Shown in pieces: positions 23,305-36,443 of a stretch of DNA of 64,000 nt. Position 1 is the stretch's first letter, and the number at the start of each line of letters is the position of its first letter. Made by a program: the position numbers and the translations under genes. The stretch is from positions 8,278,815 through 8,342,814 of the forward strand of contig OX438742.1 of the NCBI GenBank assembly GCA_949316235.1. Reading direction: 5' to 3'. Source of the stretch: Oegoconia quadripuncta. Taxonomy: Eukaryota; Arthropoda; Insecta; Lepidoptera; Autostichidae. The notes under the pieces are model-generated. The model ran no database searches and was not told the DNA's origin. It saw nothing but the letters and a program-made list of their open reading frames with translations.

Positions 23305-26300
23305 CGTTTACGTAGGTAAGTTGTTTTTATGGGAAGTAGCCGTTTTGAAACAGTTGTCCTTTTTGGTAGTTGACCTTTTGAGATGGTTGTCCTCTTGACA
23401 TTATCTATACTAACTACGCTAACTATATAAAGGTCTCTTCACAAATTCCCAATTTCAATTAATTTAAACTTCTTTAATGCCTTACTTCAGTCAGTGACGA
23501 TAAGCAAGCAAAGTTATAAAATTGTTACTTTTGCATGCGTCCTTAAAAAAATTGTAACTGACCAATAATTCCAACTTCCCCAAAGATAACTTCACAATAT
23601 TCCAACTACTACTACAACAACAATGTCTACTACCAATTTCTAAAAATAACAATATTTTAATATGAATTGCCAACTTCAAAAGTTATAACTCCACACAAGT
23701 CCAACTCAAATATCCACATTTCCCAAATTCCAACTCGAAAATTCCACATAATTGGAAGAATGATAATTTTAACAATGCCGCTTCTCATAATGCTAACTAC
23801 ACAAAATGTCATCTGTCCTAATGTTCAACCAGCAAGATATCAACATAAAACGTCAATTCAAGCTGCCAACTTTCCAAAAAATTCAATCCAAAAAGGTACA
23901 TTACAAAATCTAAAAATGAAAATACCCCAAAATGCCAACTTAGCAAAATATCAACTTCACAAACTTCGCAAAATACCAACTGCACTAGTATGTTAACTTT
24001 TCAAAATATCACTCACTCAAAACGTTAAACTCATATGGCAGGCAGGATTCTTAAATTCTTATATTACAGAAATGCCATCCTCACAGAATGTCAACTTCTT
24101 AAAATGACAACTGACAATTTCTTTAAAATGACAAATGACCACATTTCAAAATCTCAAAATGACATTGACTCAAAATACCAACTTCGCTCAAAGTTAATAA
24201 CTCAAAATGCCACCTTCTCAAAATAACAACTTTTCTAATGTTCACCTAGCAAAATATCAAATTAAAATGTCAATTCAATGTATTAACTTCGCAAAAAGAC
24301 AATATCTCAATATTCGGCATTTTGAGATATTTAAATTTTTGTAATACGTATATTTTGAATTGAATTTTGTCAAAGGTCACAAAATCTAACTTTTCCAAAT
24401 TCAGTCTATCCAAAAAATTCAACTTCTCCAAATTCAGCCAGAGCGTCGATAAAGGGCCGCAAAAAACTGCACTGGCATCTCAAAATGCAACCTTCACAAA
24501 TATCAACTTCAAAAAATGTCAGCTACTTTTACTTTAACCACTCAAATAGCAACTTCGTAAAGTCTCAACTTCGTAAAATTTCAACTCAGATCCACATTTA
24601 ATGTTAATATTTGAAAATGCCACTATCGTATATATCCAACTAGATGTGTTCACAATTCAATGTCTAAAAATGACAATTCTCAACATGTCAACTTTTCAAA
24701 ATGACAATCTAAATGCTAACTTTGAAAAACTCCAACTTAAATGTACACGGTTCAAAATCTAAATATGACGATTTCTTAAAATGACGTAAATGAACGTATT
24801 CCAAAATCTAAGAATGACAAATTCTATTTATGTCAAACTCGCTAAATGTGAACTACTCAATCGCCAAGCCACACCATCAATGAAAAATGTGCAATGCGCA
24901 ACTAAACTTAAAACTTTATATTAACTACTAAAAAAAAAATGACAACTAAGCTAATTGTCAACTTGCAAAATGACAATTCAAGACGTACTTATTTCAAAAT
25001 CTAAGAATGAAAATTTCTCAAATGGCAACTTGACAAAATTTCAAACAATCAAAGTTCTTCTTTTCAGATTCCCATTTTTATATACTTTCAAATTCAATTT
25101 AATTAATTTACATTTCAATGCGATCAAAGCAAACAAGAACTTACAAAATTTTCAATTGCTTATATCTCAAAATGCAACTTCTCTAAGTACCAACTACAAA
25201 AATATCAAACTTCTCAAAATGTCACCTACTCTAAATGACAACACTCAAATGGCAACTTCGTAAATTCTCAACTTTTTAAAATTACAACTTAAAATGCTGA
25301 TTTCATAAAATTCCAACTCAAATGTCCACCTTTTAAAGTCAAACAGATTTTTAAAATACCATCGCCTCATCGTTGCAAATCTGAATATCTTAAAATGACA
25401 TCTCAAAATGCCTAATTCAGCCAGAGTGTCCATAAGGAATCGCAAATAAAGGTTATAGAGTTTACAATTTCTTGCACTGGCTTCCCCAAATGACAACTGC
25501 ACAAAAATGTCAACTTCTCAAAATAACAACTAAAAATGATGAGTTCGTAAAATTCCACATTCCATTTCCACACAAAATCCAAAAGTGACAATGTCTCAAA
25601 ATACCAACTAACTTCAAAATGTAAACTTGTCAAATTACTATCTGTTCAAAATGTCAACAGTACTAATGTCCACTTAGCAAAATATAAAATGTCAAATCAA
25701 AATTTCGCTAAAAATTTAACTCAAAATATGAGCATTACAAAATCTAATAATGCAAAATACCAATTTTTCAAAACGCCAAATTTGCTAAATTCCAACTTTT
25801 CCAAATTCTGCCCTTTCATATAAATTAACTTCTCAAGCTTTAAACAGTGCGTCGTTATAACGGGAGGCAAGAAAGTTACTAAATTTTCATTTTTTGCACT
25901 GGCATAAGTGCAACCTTCACAAATAATAACAACTTCTCAAAATGTCAGCTACTCAAAATAATAAACTATTAAGTGACAAATTCGTAAAATTCCAACACAA
26001 ATATTCACCAACTAAAATCCAAAAATTAAACTTTTTCTAAACTCCAACATCGCGTGATTTCAACTCGTTATGTCCACATTTCAATATCTCAAAATGACAA
26101 TTCTCTAAATCTCAATCTTTGCTCATTTTGTCAAGAACTCCCAGTGCCAACTACCTAAAATGCCATATTCAAAAAATCACTTTAGCAATTTTTTTAAATG
26201 ACAACCAAAATGACAAATCATGACACAACATAACTCAAATACCTTCCTCACAAATGTGAACTTCTTCAAATGATAACTCAATTTTCAATACTTTTCTATA

Positions 26301-26942
26301 TCTCAAAATGACATTGTCTCAAAATACCAAATTCAATCTAAGTTGAAAGAGCTAACGTCTCAAAAAATCTAACTCAAAATGTGTGCATACAAAACCAAAA
26401 AATTACATCTCTAATTTTTCCAAATTCTGTCTTTCCAAACCCCAATTTTAAAAAAGTTCAAGGTATCGAAACTGACTATAAATTTCTCAAAAATCTTACT
26501 GTTGCATAGTACAACCTCAATTTGTCCACATTTCAATGTCCAGAAATTAGAATTCTCAAAATAACAACTAACTTCGAGAAATTCCAATCTAAAATTGGCA
26601 ATTTCTAAAAATAATAAATTCGCACAATTTCAAATCGATCATACAACATTTCCAAATCTAATGACAAATTCCAATAACTATAAACATAAAGGAATTTGAA
26701 TAACTCAATATGACTTTTTCGCAAAATAGCTACTTCTTAAACAGACTACTTTGCAACAAATTCAACTCAAAATAAAATAAATGTCTAACATGTCAATTTT
26801 CATAATATCAACTTCCACAACCGACAACTCAAAATGCTACGTCGAGAAAGTCCAACTCAAATGTCCACAGTTGAAAATCTAAAATTGTCAATTTCTAAAA
26901 AAATTATAACTTTGCACAATTTTAACACGATCATCCCACATT

Positions 26943-27188
26943 TGGTTGGTTGGTTGGTTGGTGGTAGGGCATTTTAAATGTCCGCCTGGCTAGCTACCAT
27001 CGTCTTATCTAAATCTGCCGTCAAACAGCAATGTTAATAGCATTGTTGTGATTCGGTTGTCAGAGATACGATAGCCAGTACCCAAAATATTTGGGGGTCC
27101 GGGTCAGTACGCTTCCACCTTCGGCCTCATCTTCACTTAACATCAGGTATGATTGAGGTTAAGTGCTAACCCGTTGTGCATAAAAAAA
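26943..27188 (+). mobile_element. SINE family B, 5'-truncated, inserted in the satellite
   Basis: Starts at a (TTGG)n stretch and GTGGTAGGGCATTTTAAATG; ends AACCCGTTGTGCATAAAAAA. Confidence 0.8.
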
Positions 27189-28892
27189 AAACAATTCGTA
27201 ATCTAAGAATGAAAAATTCTAATAATTCCAAACATCTGCCTTTCCAAATTTACAATTTCAAGAAATTTAAAGATTTCAAAATTTGCAGTAAATTTTTCAT
27301 AATGCCACAGTTGTATAGTATATTATGTTCACATTTCAATGTATAAAAATGCCAATTCTCTAAATATCAACTTCAACAAACGACAACTCAAAATGTTAAC
27401 TTCGAAAAATCTCCAAATTCTATCTTTCCGAATTTCGAGAAAGTTCAAGGTTTCAAAATTCGCTCCAAATTGCTCAAAAATGTTACTGTTGCATAGTACA
27501 ACCTCAATGTGTCCACATTTCAATGTCTAAAAATGACAATTCTCAAAATATCAACTTCTACAACCGACAACTCAAAATGCAAACGTCGAGAAATTCCAAC
27601 TCAAATGTCCACAGCTCAAAATCTAAAAATGACAGTTTCTAAAAAGTATAACTTCGCACAATTCCAACACGATCATACTACATTTCGAAATCTATGAATG
27701 ACAATTTCTAACAAGACATTGAACACACAATCACAACACTATGAACAACACAATATTACATCTTTGCAAAATGTCAAATTCGAAAGATCGCTACTCCTCC
27801 TTTGCAAGAATTCCACTCAAAATGTACACATTACAAAACCTAAAAGAGACTATCTCAAAAGCTCACTTCATAGAATATCCCAATTAAAAAAAATTTACTT
27901 CTCAAAATTCGGTCCGAACGTACATAAAATGCCGCAACTAAAATTAAAAAAAAATTGCATTGGCATATCAAAATGTAATCTTACAAAAATGTAATACGTA
28001 TAAATCCCCAAAATGTCAGTTACTCAAAATGTTAAACTCTCAAATGGTCACATCGTAAAATGGTGGGATTTTACAAAGTCATACGATGTTACAAATGTAA
28101 ACATTTCAAAATCTAATAATGAAAAATTTTCAAAATAAATCCGCCACGTCACATCCACATTTTAATATCGAAACATGACAATTCTTAAAATCCCAAGTTT
28201 TGCTAAATGTCAACTTCCCAAAATGTTACAATCGAAAAATAGCTACTTCTCAAAATATCGTCAGCTAGTATACATAACTAGCAGATCGGTAGCACGGCGA
28301 AATCTACCTCGTTATTAACTCTCGGCGAAAGTGTCCCATGAATCGTCATAGAAAGGCGTCATTTTAGGGTTCTGGCCCAAGAATGGCAAAACAGAACTAT
28401 TATGGAATCGTTTCATCCGTCCGTCAGACTTTTATCTCAGAATTTGTTGTAAACAATTGAAATATAATAGTTAGTTCTAGAATGTATTGTATTGGTATAT
28501 ATAGACGTGTAGTTAATAAAGCAAAAATTCGCTTTTAAGAATTCAAATAATTCTTTTTTAAAATTTTCCATTACTTTTTGTGTTTTTTTCTTTATTTGTA
28601 TAATAGCGGATAATGTATGGAAAAGAAACATAAATTTAGAATTCAAAGTCAGTATGTGGGATGTCATTCGTCTGTCTGTGGGTTTCAATAAATAGTTTTA
28701 AATGAAGTTATTTTTTTTTAACTTGGAACATTATTGCTTGTGTTCTTGTATGCACAGCGCACTCTGACGATATACAAAGGTATTGCGTAAGGGGCCGCCT
28801 AAGGGCGACCGCGGTGACTCGCCCGAACTTCTACTTAGTTACATGGCGAGATTTAGAAACATAGCAATGTGTTTAGTAAGAGAGAAGAAATT

Positions 28893-29213
28893 TTAATGAC
28901 ACAAGAAACTCTCTGTCGCACAATTTGGAATAGACACTGTATGGTGTAATGCGTTAGTGACCTCATAGCCAAAACGACTAGTATCGATTCTGTATCGCCA
29001 GTTTGACCCGTCACTTATAAAATTGACTCTTATCCCCCACTTGTAGAACCAATCACCTAATACGATGGCTGAGGTTCGTTGGCATCTTAGAGACGAGTGA
29101 GGAACGCCGGACGTATAGAGGACCGTATCATCCGCAAATGATGTAGGATGTCTTTGGAGTACAGTCATATTCAATAATCCAGACCGATTTGTAAACGCTC
29201 GACGCGACGACAT
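28893..29213 (-). pseudogene. Jockey-like LINE reverse transcriptase fragment
   Basis: The minus frame reads TSFADDTVLYTSGVPHSSLR, then CQRTSAIVLGDWFYKWGIRV. FADD is the RT catalytic box, and the W-x-x-KW-x-I-x-VN spacing is typical of non-LTR RTs. It is truncated at both ends, and the surrounding sequence has no matching domains. Confidence 0.75.
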
Positions 29214-29486
29214 CTTGTTTCACAACTACATGGACGTAATTATACATGCAAATGCGTATCTGGCGTAGCACACTTATTATTAACAAGTGTCGATATAGAA
29301 GACGTATTTCACTGAAACAGATATCAGTTGCATCAGTCCAGTGGCGAAAATATCACGGTTGTTCTCAAAGTCCTGAGTTCGAATCTAAGTTGTAACAGTT
29401 TGAAATTATTTTTTTAATGTTTTTTTTTATTTTATCCTGTTAAAAAAAAATATTTCAATTTCAACATTATAGACAACTTAACAACA

Positions 29487-29790
29487 TACAGGTGAAATAT
29501 AATTCGTGTAATTCCTGTTCACTGGCGCCTCCACTTCTAATTACGAACAACTTTGTACTAGGAACCATAGTTACTTTAGTAACTTATTAGTAATCTGTGA
29601 CCATAGCCGAATTCAGCCGAAAATTGTTAGACTCCAGGAATCAGAACGGTTTTGGTTGTGATTTCAGAATGGTTTGAGGTAATCGACAATTTTTTGATGA
29701 AATTCGACTATGGTCGCTTGGGTAAAGGTTGTTCGTAATAGAAAGTGACGTCACCAGTTAAAGGGAAATTAATTCAAATTCACCCTGTAT
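29487..29790. mobile_element. MITE family 1 copy carrying a micro-insertion
   Basis: Begins ACAGGTGAAATATAATTCGT and ends GTCACCAGTTAAAGGG then TTCAAATTCACCCTGTA. Contains the 29-bp insertion at 29571-29599. Confidence 0.8.
29571..29599 (+). mobile_element. 29-bp micro-insertion with 7-bp target duplication
   Basis: Flanked on both sides by ACCATAG (29564-29570 and 29600-29606). Other MITE 1 copies have a single ACCATAG. It ends CTTATTAGTAATCTGTG. Confidence 0.8.
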
Positions 29791-30023
29791 AGTGTAATAT
29801 AGAAATGATTAAATATCGATAGGTTTACAACTAAATTTATGAAATTTCAAATTAGCAATTTTAGGTGTTACTTAAGTAATCTTCTCAAAGTTCAATTACA
29901 TTAGAGTTTACCCTTGTATGTATCCGCTCTATTTGTATTAACAATTAAATAACAACTAAAGTTGATAGTTTGGAATTTGTTCAATAAGCAAATAATTTTC
30001 TAAATATTCGGTTGTAACTGAGA

Positions 30024-30046
30024 TTACTTCTCTCTCTCTCTCTCTC
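30024..30046. repeat. (CT)n microsatellite
   Basis: An uninterrupted CT dinucleotide run. Confidence 0.95.
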
Positions 30047-30049
30047 TTA

Positions 30050-31480
30050 CGACTATCCGTAAGCAAGGGCTCTCTATGAAGAGCAAGACTGACAGTTTTC
30101 ATGTTGTTTCAAATAACTCAGCGTAGTGGCTTGTCGATAAGAATCAGTTTTCTACATATTGCTTACCAGGAGCTTAAACGCGATGCCTTTATGAGATGTC
30201 ATCTGCAGTTCTTTAAGCACCCTCCTATTCAAATCGTAATACTCATAGAATAACAATGAATTTCATGTTATTGCCAATGTTAGTTATTTGTTATGGACAG
30301 CCGGCATAGATGAATGAACGTTTATTTACGTTTACTTTAATAAAGCAACTATTTCAGCTTTTTTAGCAATATCAATATTACGACGAGAACCCAGTTTTAT
30401 AAATAATTAGACTAACTCAATTGCGAACAGGACACACACTTGAATGAGGCGTGTAGGGACGTTCTGTTGTTGTCTTTGTAATGTTAAGTTACTACCAATT
30501 TGCTGGTTTCCAGTGTAACGTTAGTTTTATTTCCCGTAGAAATCAGGAAGACAGCCCATTTCAACATAGCAATGTATTAATTAAATTATATATTTAAACG
30601 TAAACAGACGGAAGGCGATAAACGTAAAATGTTATCATTATTTTATCTTTTAATATAAATCAGCGCCATGCAAATAAGAGGCGTATAGGAAGGCTTGAAT
30701 TAGAAAACTTACACTTGCGATGATTTAAACCTTACGCTGCTACGTTCGTTGTGGCCTATCGGCCAGTACGGCTATAACATATTTGTCGAATATAAGCTAC
30801 ATAAAACACACTAAAAATACGCTTACCTGCCGTTATATACAAGCTGAATCGGCCTCTGTGGACTGATTGGAATTTTGACACTGACTGTACAACGAGTAGG
30901 GAACGGGGAGAGCACGGAGCCTTGATATATTATAGGATCGGATGGGGTGGGGGCGGAATGTGTTCTCTCGATCCGCTATCGAAAGGACCTGTTGAACGTA
31001 AGGTCTCGTAGGTATTAAAAGTCAAATCCAGAACACCAAGTTGAAACAGCTTGTTATTCAACCGGTCTCGTGCCAAAGCATTTGCCTTAAATATAGTTAC
31101 AAAAGGTGTTACATTTTCACATCGTTTCATACGTTTAGATTTTAAAAATCATGCAAATATTTTTAATAACATGAAGTAATTAAACACCTATACAATAAAA
31201 AAGGAGTAGACAATTATAATGTTAGTCACCCAAGTCATCAACTTTGTCAATTTCACAAAGACTTAGAAAATAATAATAATAAAAAAAAAAGATTAGAGTG
31301 AACAAGGAACAGATAACAATACAGTAAAATTAACTATAAATTGCAATCACTAGTATATTTTCCTGCACTGAATAAAAGCATTTGTCAATTAGCCAAAGGC
31401 GCAATGTAATTTTGAATCTGCTATTTGGAAGACATTTCAGTTGTACAGGTAATTAAAATAACAATTTGTACTGTATTTTA
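30050..31480. other. No gene recognised
   Basis: AT-rich sequence with short unsupported frames. Confidence 0.4.
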
Positions 31481-31483
31481 TGT

Positions 31484-32275
31484 TCGGCAAAATGAATATT
31501 TCAGGATACTTTGTATTAAAGTCTGTGATCTCTTTTTTTCCTGTATAAGTTACCATGGCTCTTTACAAAATGAATCTTTCAGGATACCTTGTATTAAAGT
31601 CTATGATCTCTCTTTTTCTGTATAAGTTACCATGGCTCTTTACAAAATAAATCTTTCGGGATACCTTGTATTAAAGTCTATGAGATCTCTTTTCCTGTAT
31701 AAGTTACCATGGCTCTTTACAAAATGAATCTTTCAGGATACCTTGTATTAAAGTCTATGATCTCTCTTTTTCTGAATAAGTTACCAGGGCTCTTTACAAA
31801 ATGAATCTTTCAGGATACCTTGTATTAAAGTCTATGATCTCTTTTTTTCGTGTGTAAGTTACCATGGCTCTTTACAAAATAAATCTTTCAGGATACCTTG
31901 TATTAAAGTCTAGGATCTCTTTTTTTCTGTATCAGTTACCATGGCTCTTTACAAAATGAATCTTTCAGGATACCTTGTATTAAAGTCTGTGATCTCTTTT
32001 TTTCCTGTATAAGTTACCATGGCTCTTTACAAAATGAATCTTTCAGGATACCTTGTATTAAAGTCTGTGATCTCTTTTTTTCCTGTATAAGTTAACATGG
32101 CTCTTTACAAAATGAATCTTTCAGGATACCTTGTATTAAAGTCTATGATCTCTTTTTTTCTGTATAAGTTACCATGGCTCTTTACAAAATGAATCTTTCA
32201 GGATACCTTGTATTAAAGTCTGTGATCTCTTTATTTTTCCTGTGTAAGTTCCCATGGCTCCTTACAAAATTGCAA
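31484..32275 (+). repeat. 77-78-bp tandem repeat, about ten units
   Basis: TTACCATGGCTCTTTACAAA recurs near 31550, 31628, 31705, 31782, 31860, 31937, 32015, 32093, 32170 and 32250. Units include TTTCAGGATACCTTGTATTA and ATCTCTTTTTTTC. The copies are highly similar; the last is the most diverged. Confidence 0.95.
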
Positions 32276-32884
32276 ACTTCAAAAAACAAATTACCATTAA
32301 TAACTACAAACTACCCCTTAATAAGAAGTCCTTTGGACGCGATAACATCATTGGTATGTTTCAATAGAGTCATTGGATCTAAAATCAAACTGCTCGTTAA
32401 AGAGACTTGAGATTTTTCAAAAATTGCACTCCTAGAGCTTGGTTCGTCTTTGATAGATTAATTGGAGGGTAAGTAGAGGGATATTTGTCTGACATATCAA
32501 TGCCAATTGCGCCTAAATTTTTCCCGGCCTGCGCAGAGAGGAAAATTTTCCATTGCAGACGGCTGTCGATGAAGCAGATATGCAGCTTTTATTTTAGAAT
32601 AAAACACTCGTTGCCCCGTATAGCACTTGACAGGTTTTTTGCGGTACCTACCTAATTACTTAGTTAAATTACTTGTACTAGTTAAGTATTAATGTATACA
32701 CAGAGTTACCTTACTGGAGGTAACGCACCTAATTTTAGCTCACTACTGTTTGTCTAGCCTTAATAAACTAAACAAAGATAAAATGCGGTCCCAACACTGT
32801 TTCTTTGTTTTAATTTGTGGTGTGATTATACCTTTGTTACACCGCGTCCATTTATTAACATGGTTGGTCTTTGGGGAAAAAGTT

Positions 32885-33000
32885 TACGTAAGTAGTTTGG
32901 GAGTGGGGGCCTAGTCCTTCTTCGTTCATCCATAAGGCCTGGAGGAGGCCTATGTTCAGCGGTGGACGTCCTGTGGCTGATATATGATGATGATGAGTTT
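32885..33000 (+). mobile_element. SINE 3' end fragment
   Basis: GGAGGCCTATGTTCAGCGGT, GGACGTCCTGTGGCTGAT and an ATGATGATGATGA end, a frequent lepidopteran SINE terminus. Confidence 0.65.
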
Positions 33001-33121
33001 AAGAGAGACATGTTTACTTCGTCAATTATCCATACCAATTCAGTTTATTATTTCGAAATTCCGAAGCAAGAACTCCTGGTAAGGCTAATTTCAAAGCCTG
33101 TATAAATAAATAATAAATAAA

Positions 33122-33290
33122 TATCTTTGCACATACATACAGCGCCATCTATTTTGACACTAAGCAACTAAGTTGATATTATGGATATCAGATGGTTGAA
33201 AAACTACACAAATACATTTTTCTTTATAAATGAAAAACATCCATGACTCGGAAATGTCTGTATTCATCATAAAAATTTCTTACCTTAAGG
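33122..33290 (-). mobile_element. SINE family C fragment
   Basis: ATACAGCGCCATCTA, ACACTAAGCAACTAAG and CATCCATGACTCGGAAATGT match the 34783-35036 copy. Confidence 0.65.
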
Positions 33291-33540
33291 AAAAATATTA
33301 ATAATTTTCAATATTAGATAAGTAAAATACAAATTATCGGCATGGGTAGTTTAGTATTTTTTTTTTCAAACTATCATCGACACACGCGCCGTACGGAGCT
33401 TGATGATTGATTAAGAATGTGACTGACGGGATTCGTGGGGTTCCCACCATGCGAAATTTTGTTGTAACTATATAGGCTACAAACGCGACCGTAAAATTGC
33501 ACAATGCTTTATTCGATGATGGTTTTGAAAAAAAAAATAT

Positions 33541-34130
33541 GGAAATGTAATGAAATGAAATGAAATGAAAATCATTTATTCATGTAGGCAATACAATATG
33601 CACTTATGAACGTCATTTGTTTTTTAAACTGCCACTAGCTCGGAACGCGACCACTACCTTATTAGTAATCTGTGCCACTACTGAGAAGAGCTAGCGAGAA
33701 ACTCAGAGGGTTTGTCTCTTTTCAATCAATCATTTACAATCAAGAAAGGTTACAACAATTTTATATATCGTGTAGAGGAGCCGTTTAATCCCATGGATTA
33801 CTTTCATTAATGTAGTCTGAAATTTTGTAATATCCCTTTTTACATAATTTTTGTTTTATAATAAGTTTAAATTTATTAAGCGGAAGATTCCGTATATCCA
33901 TGGGAACCTTATTGTAGAAGCGCACACATTGACCTCTGAATGACTTACTAACTTTACTAAGTCTACTAAAAGGTACTGTTAATTGATTTTTGCTCCTTGT
34001 ATTGACATTATGTCGGTCACAATGTTTCTCGAATGAATATAATATATTTCTCTTAACATATACAAGATTTTCATATATATATTGTGACGAAAATGTTAAA
34101 ATATTAATTTCTTTAAATATTTGTCTTAAA
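33541..34130 (-). mobile_element. LINE 3' end with (ATTTC)n tail, inserted in MITE 2
   Basis: Minus orientation: the tail appears as (GAAAT)n at 33546-33570. The coding remnant reads (broken) INILTF, YMLREIY, HSRNIVTDIMSI, GAKINQL and GQCVRFYNK, the extreme C-terminus of a non-LTR RT. It pairs with the plus copy at 47199-47616. Confidence 0.75.
33658..33674 (+). mobile_element. 17-bp micro-insertion with 7-bp target duplication
   Basis: CTTATTAGTAATCTGTG between two copies of CCACTAC (33651-33657 and 33675-33681). The sister LINE copy at 47.5 kb has one copy and no insert. Confidence 0.8.
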
Positions 34131-34782
34131 CTACCTATGCCAATACCTTCTATTTCACTTACCTAATATGCTATATTTTTTTCCTTAGGGTAAAAAAAAC
34201 TTACCACCTTTTCGTATGGCAGTCACTTTCTAACCACTATACCAAAATGTCGGTGGATTGATGTACTTCGGTGTGAAATAATCAATTAACTGTAATGTAT
34301 AAAGATTTCTAATTTTTATTCTTACTCATAACTCACAGACTTGTCCTCCATATAATATTGTGAATCTGAGTAACATGGTCATCAAGTTTAACACTAACTT
34401 TAACATTTTTTGACTAGAAAATATGAGGAGAAATATGGATTTTCCAAAAATTTTATTTCAATTGCACAACGAAGAAAAATTCTAATGTTACCAGTACTTT
34501 TGCTACCATAATCTTGCTTCATATTTTACTAAAACTATACGAGAATCCTCTATAAAACAATACGGAAGTATGTGGTTATTTTTGAAAATTATTTTTTTCT
34601 TTGTTAAACATGCATCCTGTTTGAGGCTAAACCGTGTTCCTCGCACCAATACCACAGAATTAAGATAGTACTAACCCAAGTTATCAAGTTATCAACTGCA
34701 GAAGAACAATCAGTTGTATGCCTAGAAAGATCGTAATGTATGGCAGGCATGTTCTGTATTAATATAGACAATAATAATAATA

Positions 34783-35036
34783 TCCTTAGACATACACACA
34801 GCGCCATCTAGTTCAACAGTAAGCAATTATAGGCGTGTGTTGTGGGTACCCGATGGTTGATACACTACATAAATACAATTTTTTTTTTTGTAAATAAATA
34901 CTTATTATAAATGAAAACATGCATAACTTGGATGCACATGTCCCTATTCATCACACTAACATATGCCCCTAACGGGATTCGAACCTTTTGGTATAGTGGT
35001 CAGAGTTGCTCACCACTACACCAAACAGGTCGTTAA
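34783..35036 (-). mobile_element. SINE family C, near full length
   Basis: The complement of boxes A and B (GGGATTCGAACC and CACCACTACACCAAACAGGT) at the right end, and CACAGCGCCATCTAGTTCAA at the left. Confidence 0.8.
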
Positions 35037-35614
35037 ACTGTCTAATATAAACAATACTGTCTAACATAAGATACGACTTTGCTATGAATTTGCCATAAAT
35101 TGCTATATTATAAAAATTTAAAGTAATTTAAATAATAACATAGATAACACACAATACACCAATTCAAAATCGATCAACATTCTCATTTCAGTAATAAGTG
35201 TAATAGATTGTCAATGTAATATACAATGTAATATGTATTGTGATTGTAATTGAACTCTCTAAGTGAATGAAGTGCATCGGTCACGAAGGTGCTTGTGCCC
35301 GTAACTTAACTACGTTGTTTTATTGAATTTGTAGCAAAATTAACGTAGTGTATTCAGTGCTGACATCAGCGAGACCATGCAACCATTTTTCTATGGGCGG
35401 GACAATAAAGCGAGGACTATAGCCCACGTGGACGACCTATATCAATCTGGATGTAGCTGAGCCCATATATTATATGTGGCGACGAGTTGTGTGGATTGCG
35501 TAGTTGTGAGACGTCTCAGACAAATTCGTCGGCCTAATGTAGTTCTACCCGAACATTCGCACCGCTCGGTTGCACGGGCGCTTAGCCTCGTTTGCCGTTG
35601 TAATAAATTGCCTT

Positions 35615-36010
35615 GGTATGGTCATACAGCGCCATCTAATTTAAACGCCTAGGCTTATATTATGGACAGCATATGGATATGCTGGATGAGGTTTTTTAAC
35701 GTAATGAAAAAATAGGGCCTAATATGCCCTACGAATATCGACTTACCTATGACAGTAGCATATATCAATCTCCGGCCGGCGCGTGCGTCGATGATGGTTT
35801 TGAAATAGAAAAATGTTAGAGTACTTATGCTAATACCTTCTATTTCACTTAGCTAAATTTCAATAACCTACAGCATAAAACTCATCTGGTATATATAGAT
35901 ACTACGCAAATATTTTTTTTTGTAAATATATATTTTTTAATGAATAACTCACATGTCCGTAAACATCACACAAACTTAATATATCAGTCACGGTCTCTAA
36001 TTATTACACC
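35615..36010 (-). mobile_element. SINE C and MITE 2 fragments, interleaved
   Basis: 35625-35690 and 35880-36010 match SINE C. 35700-35870 matches the right half of MITE 2 (ATATCAATCTCCGGCCGGCG, TTCTATTTCACTTAGC). Confidence 0.6.
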
Positions 36011-36023
36011 AAACAGGGGAGTG

Positions 36024-36290
36024 ATTCTCACACGCTCGACATTTCAATGTCGGTAGACATTGGCATGTCTATCTCTTTATAATAAATAATAATAAACAAA
36101 GTTAATTTAACAAGTAATTAATTGATTATAAATTAGGTCAAACTGTGATGAAAAGGTAGGGACTCAGCAGATTTGCTAATTTTCAGTCCCCCCCAAGTAG
36201 AGTAGTTGCTGCCGCAGTTACATGTGTGTGGGCAAAAGTAACGAACCTATCGATGTCTAACAATAGTGAAATGTCGAATACGTGAGAATC
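36024..36290. mobile_element. Palindromic MITE family 3, copy 1 (with internal insertion)
   Basis: GATTCTCACACGCTCGACAT at the left and AATGTCGAATACGTGAGAATC-type sequence at the right are inverted. The centre is enlarged by about 140 bp of other sequence. Confidence 0.8.
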
Positions 36291-36305
36291 GTTGTCCTGG
36301 GGACT

Positions 36306-36428
36306 GATTCTCACGCATTCGACATTTCACTGTCGATAGACATTATAGGTCTGTCTTTTGCACTCGCATGTAAGTGTGAAAGACGTACCAATGTCTATCG
36401 ACAGCGAAATGTCGAGCGCGCGAGAATC
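36306..36428. mobile_element. Palindromic MITE family 3, copy 2
   Basis: 123 bp, nearly self-complementary: GATTCTCACGCATTCGACAT ... TGTCGATAGACATT ... AATGTCTATCGACAG ... TGTCGAGCGCGCGAGAATC. Confidence 0.9.
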
Positions 36429-36443
36429 GATCCTCTGGGAGGT

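Larger units (their letters stand above)
20990..28270 (+). repeat. 7-kb degenerate satellite of a ~16-bp unit
   Basis: The unit approximates CAACTTCTCAAAATGC with 15-20 bp spacing and heavy divergence, repeated across the whole interval. It has a higher level: TTCAGCCAGAGTGTC-like plus TTTTTGCACTGGC-like phrases recur near 21482-21540, 24425-24475, 25414-25475, 25850-25910 and 27905-27965. SINE B copies sit at 22973-23304 and 26943-27188. The Asn/Thr/Lys-rich frames across it are not genes. Confidence 0.9.
33318..34180. mobile_element. MITE family 2 copy split by a LINE insertion
   Basis: Left part 33318-33540 (ATCATCGACACACGCGCCG, CTTTATTCGATGATGG). Right end from about 34131 (AACTACCTATGCCAATACCT, CTATTTCACTTACCTAA). 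The intervening bases are LINE. Confidence 0.75.

Noticed and set aside
21535..25263. Several Asn/Thr/Lys-rich open frames of 60-120 codons
   Set aside because: All fall on the degenerate satellite; the stop-poor frames are a by-product of the repeat unit.
31484..32275. CRISPR-like regular repeat
   Set aside because: The units abut without unique spacers and the genome is animal; it is an ordinary tandem repeat.
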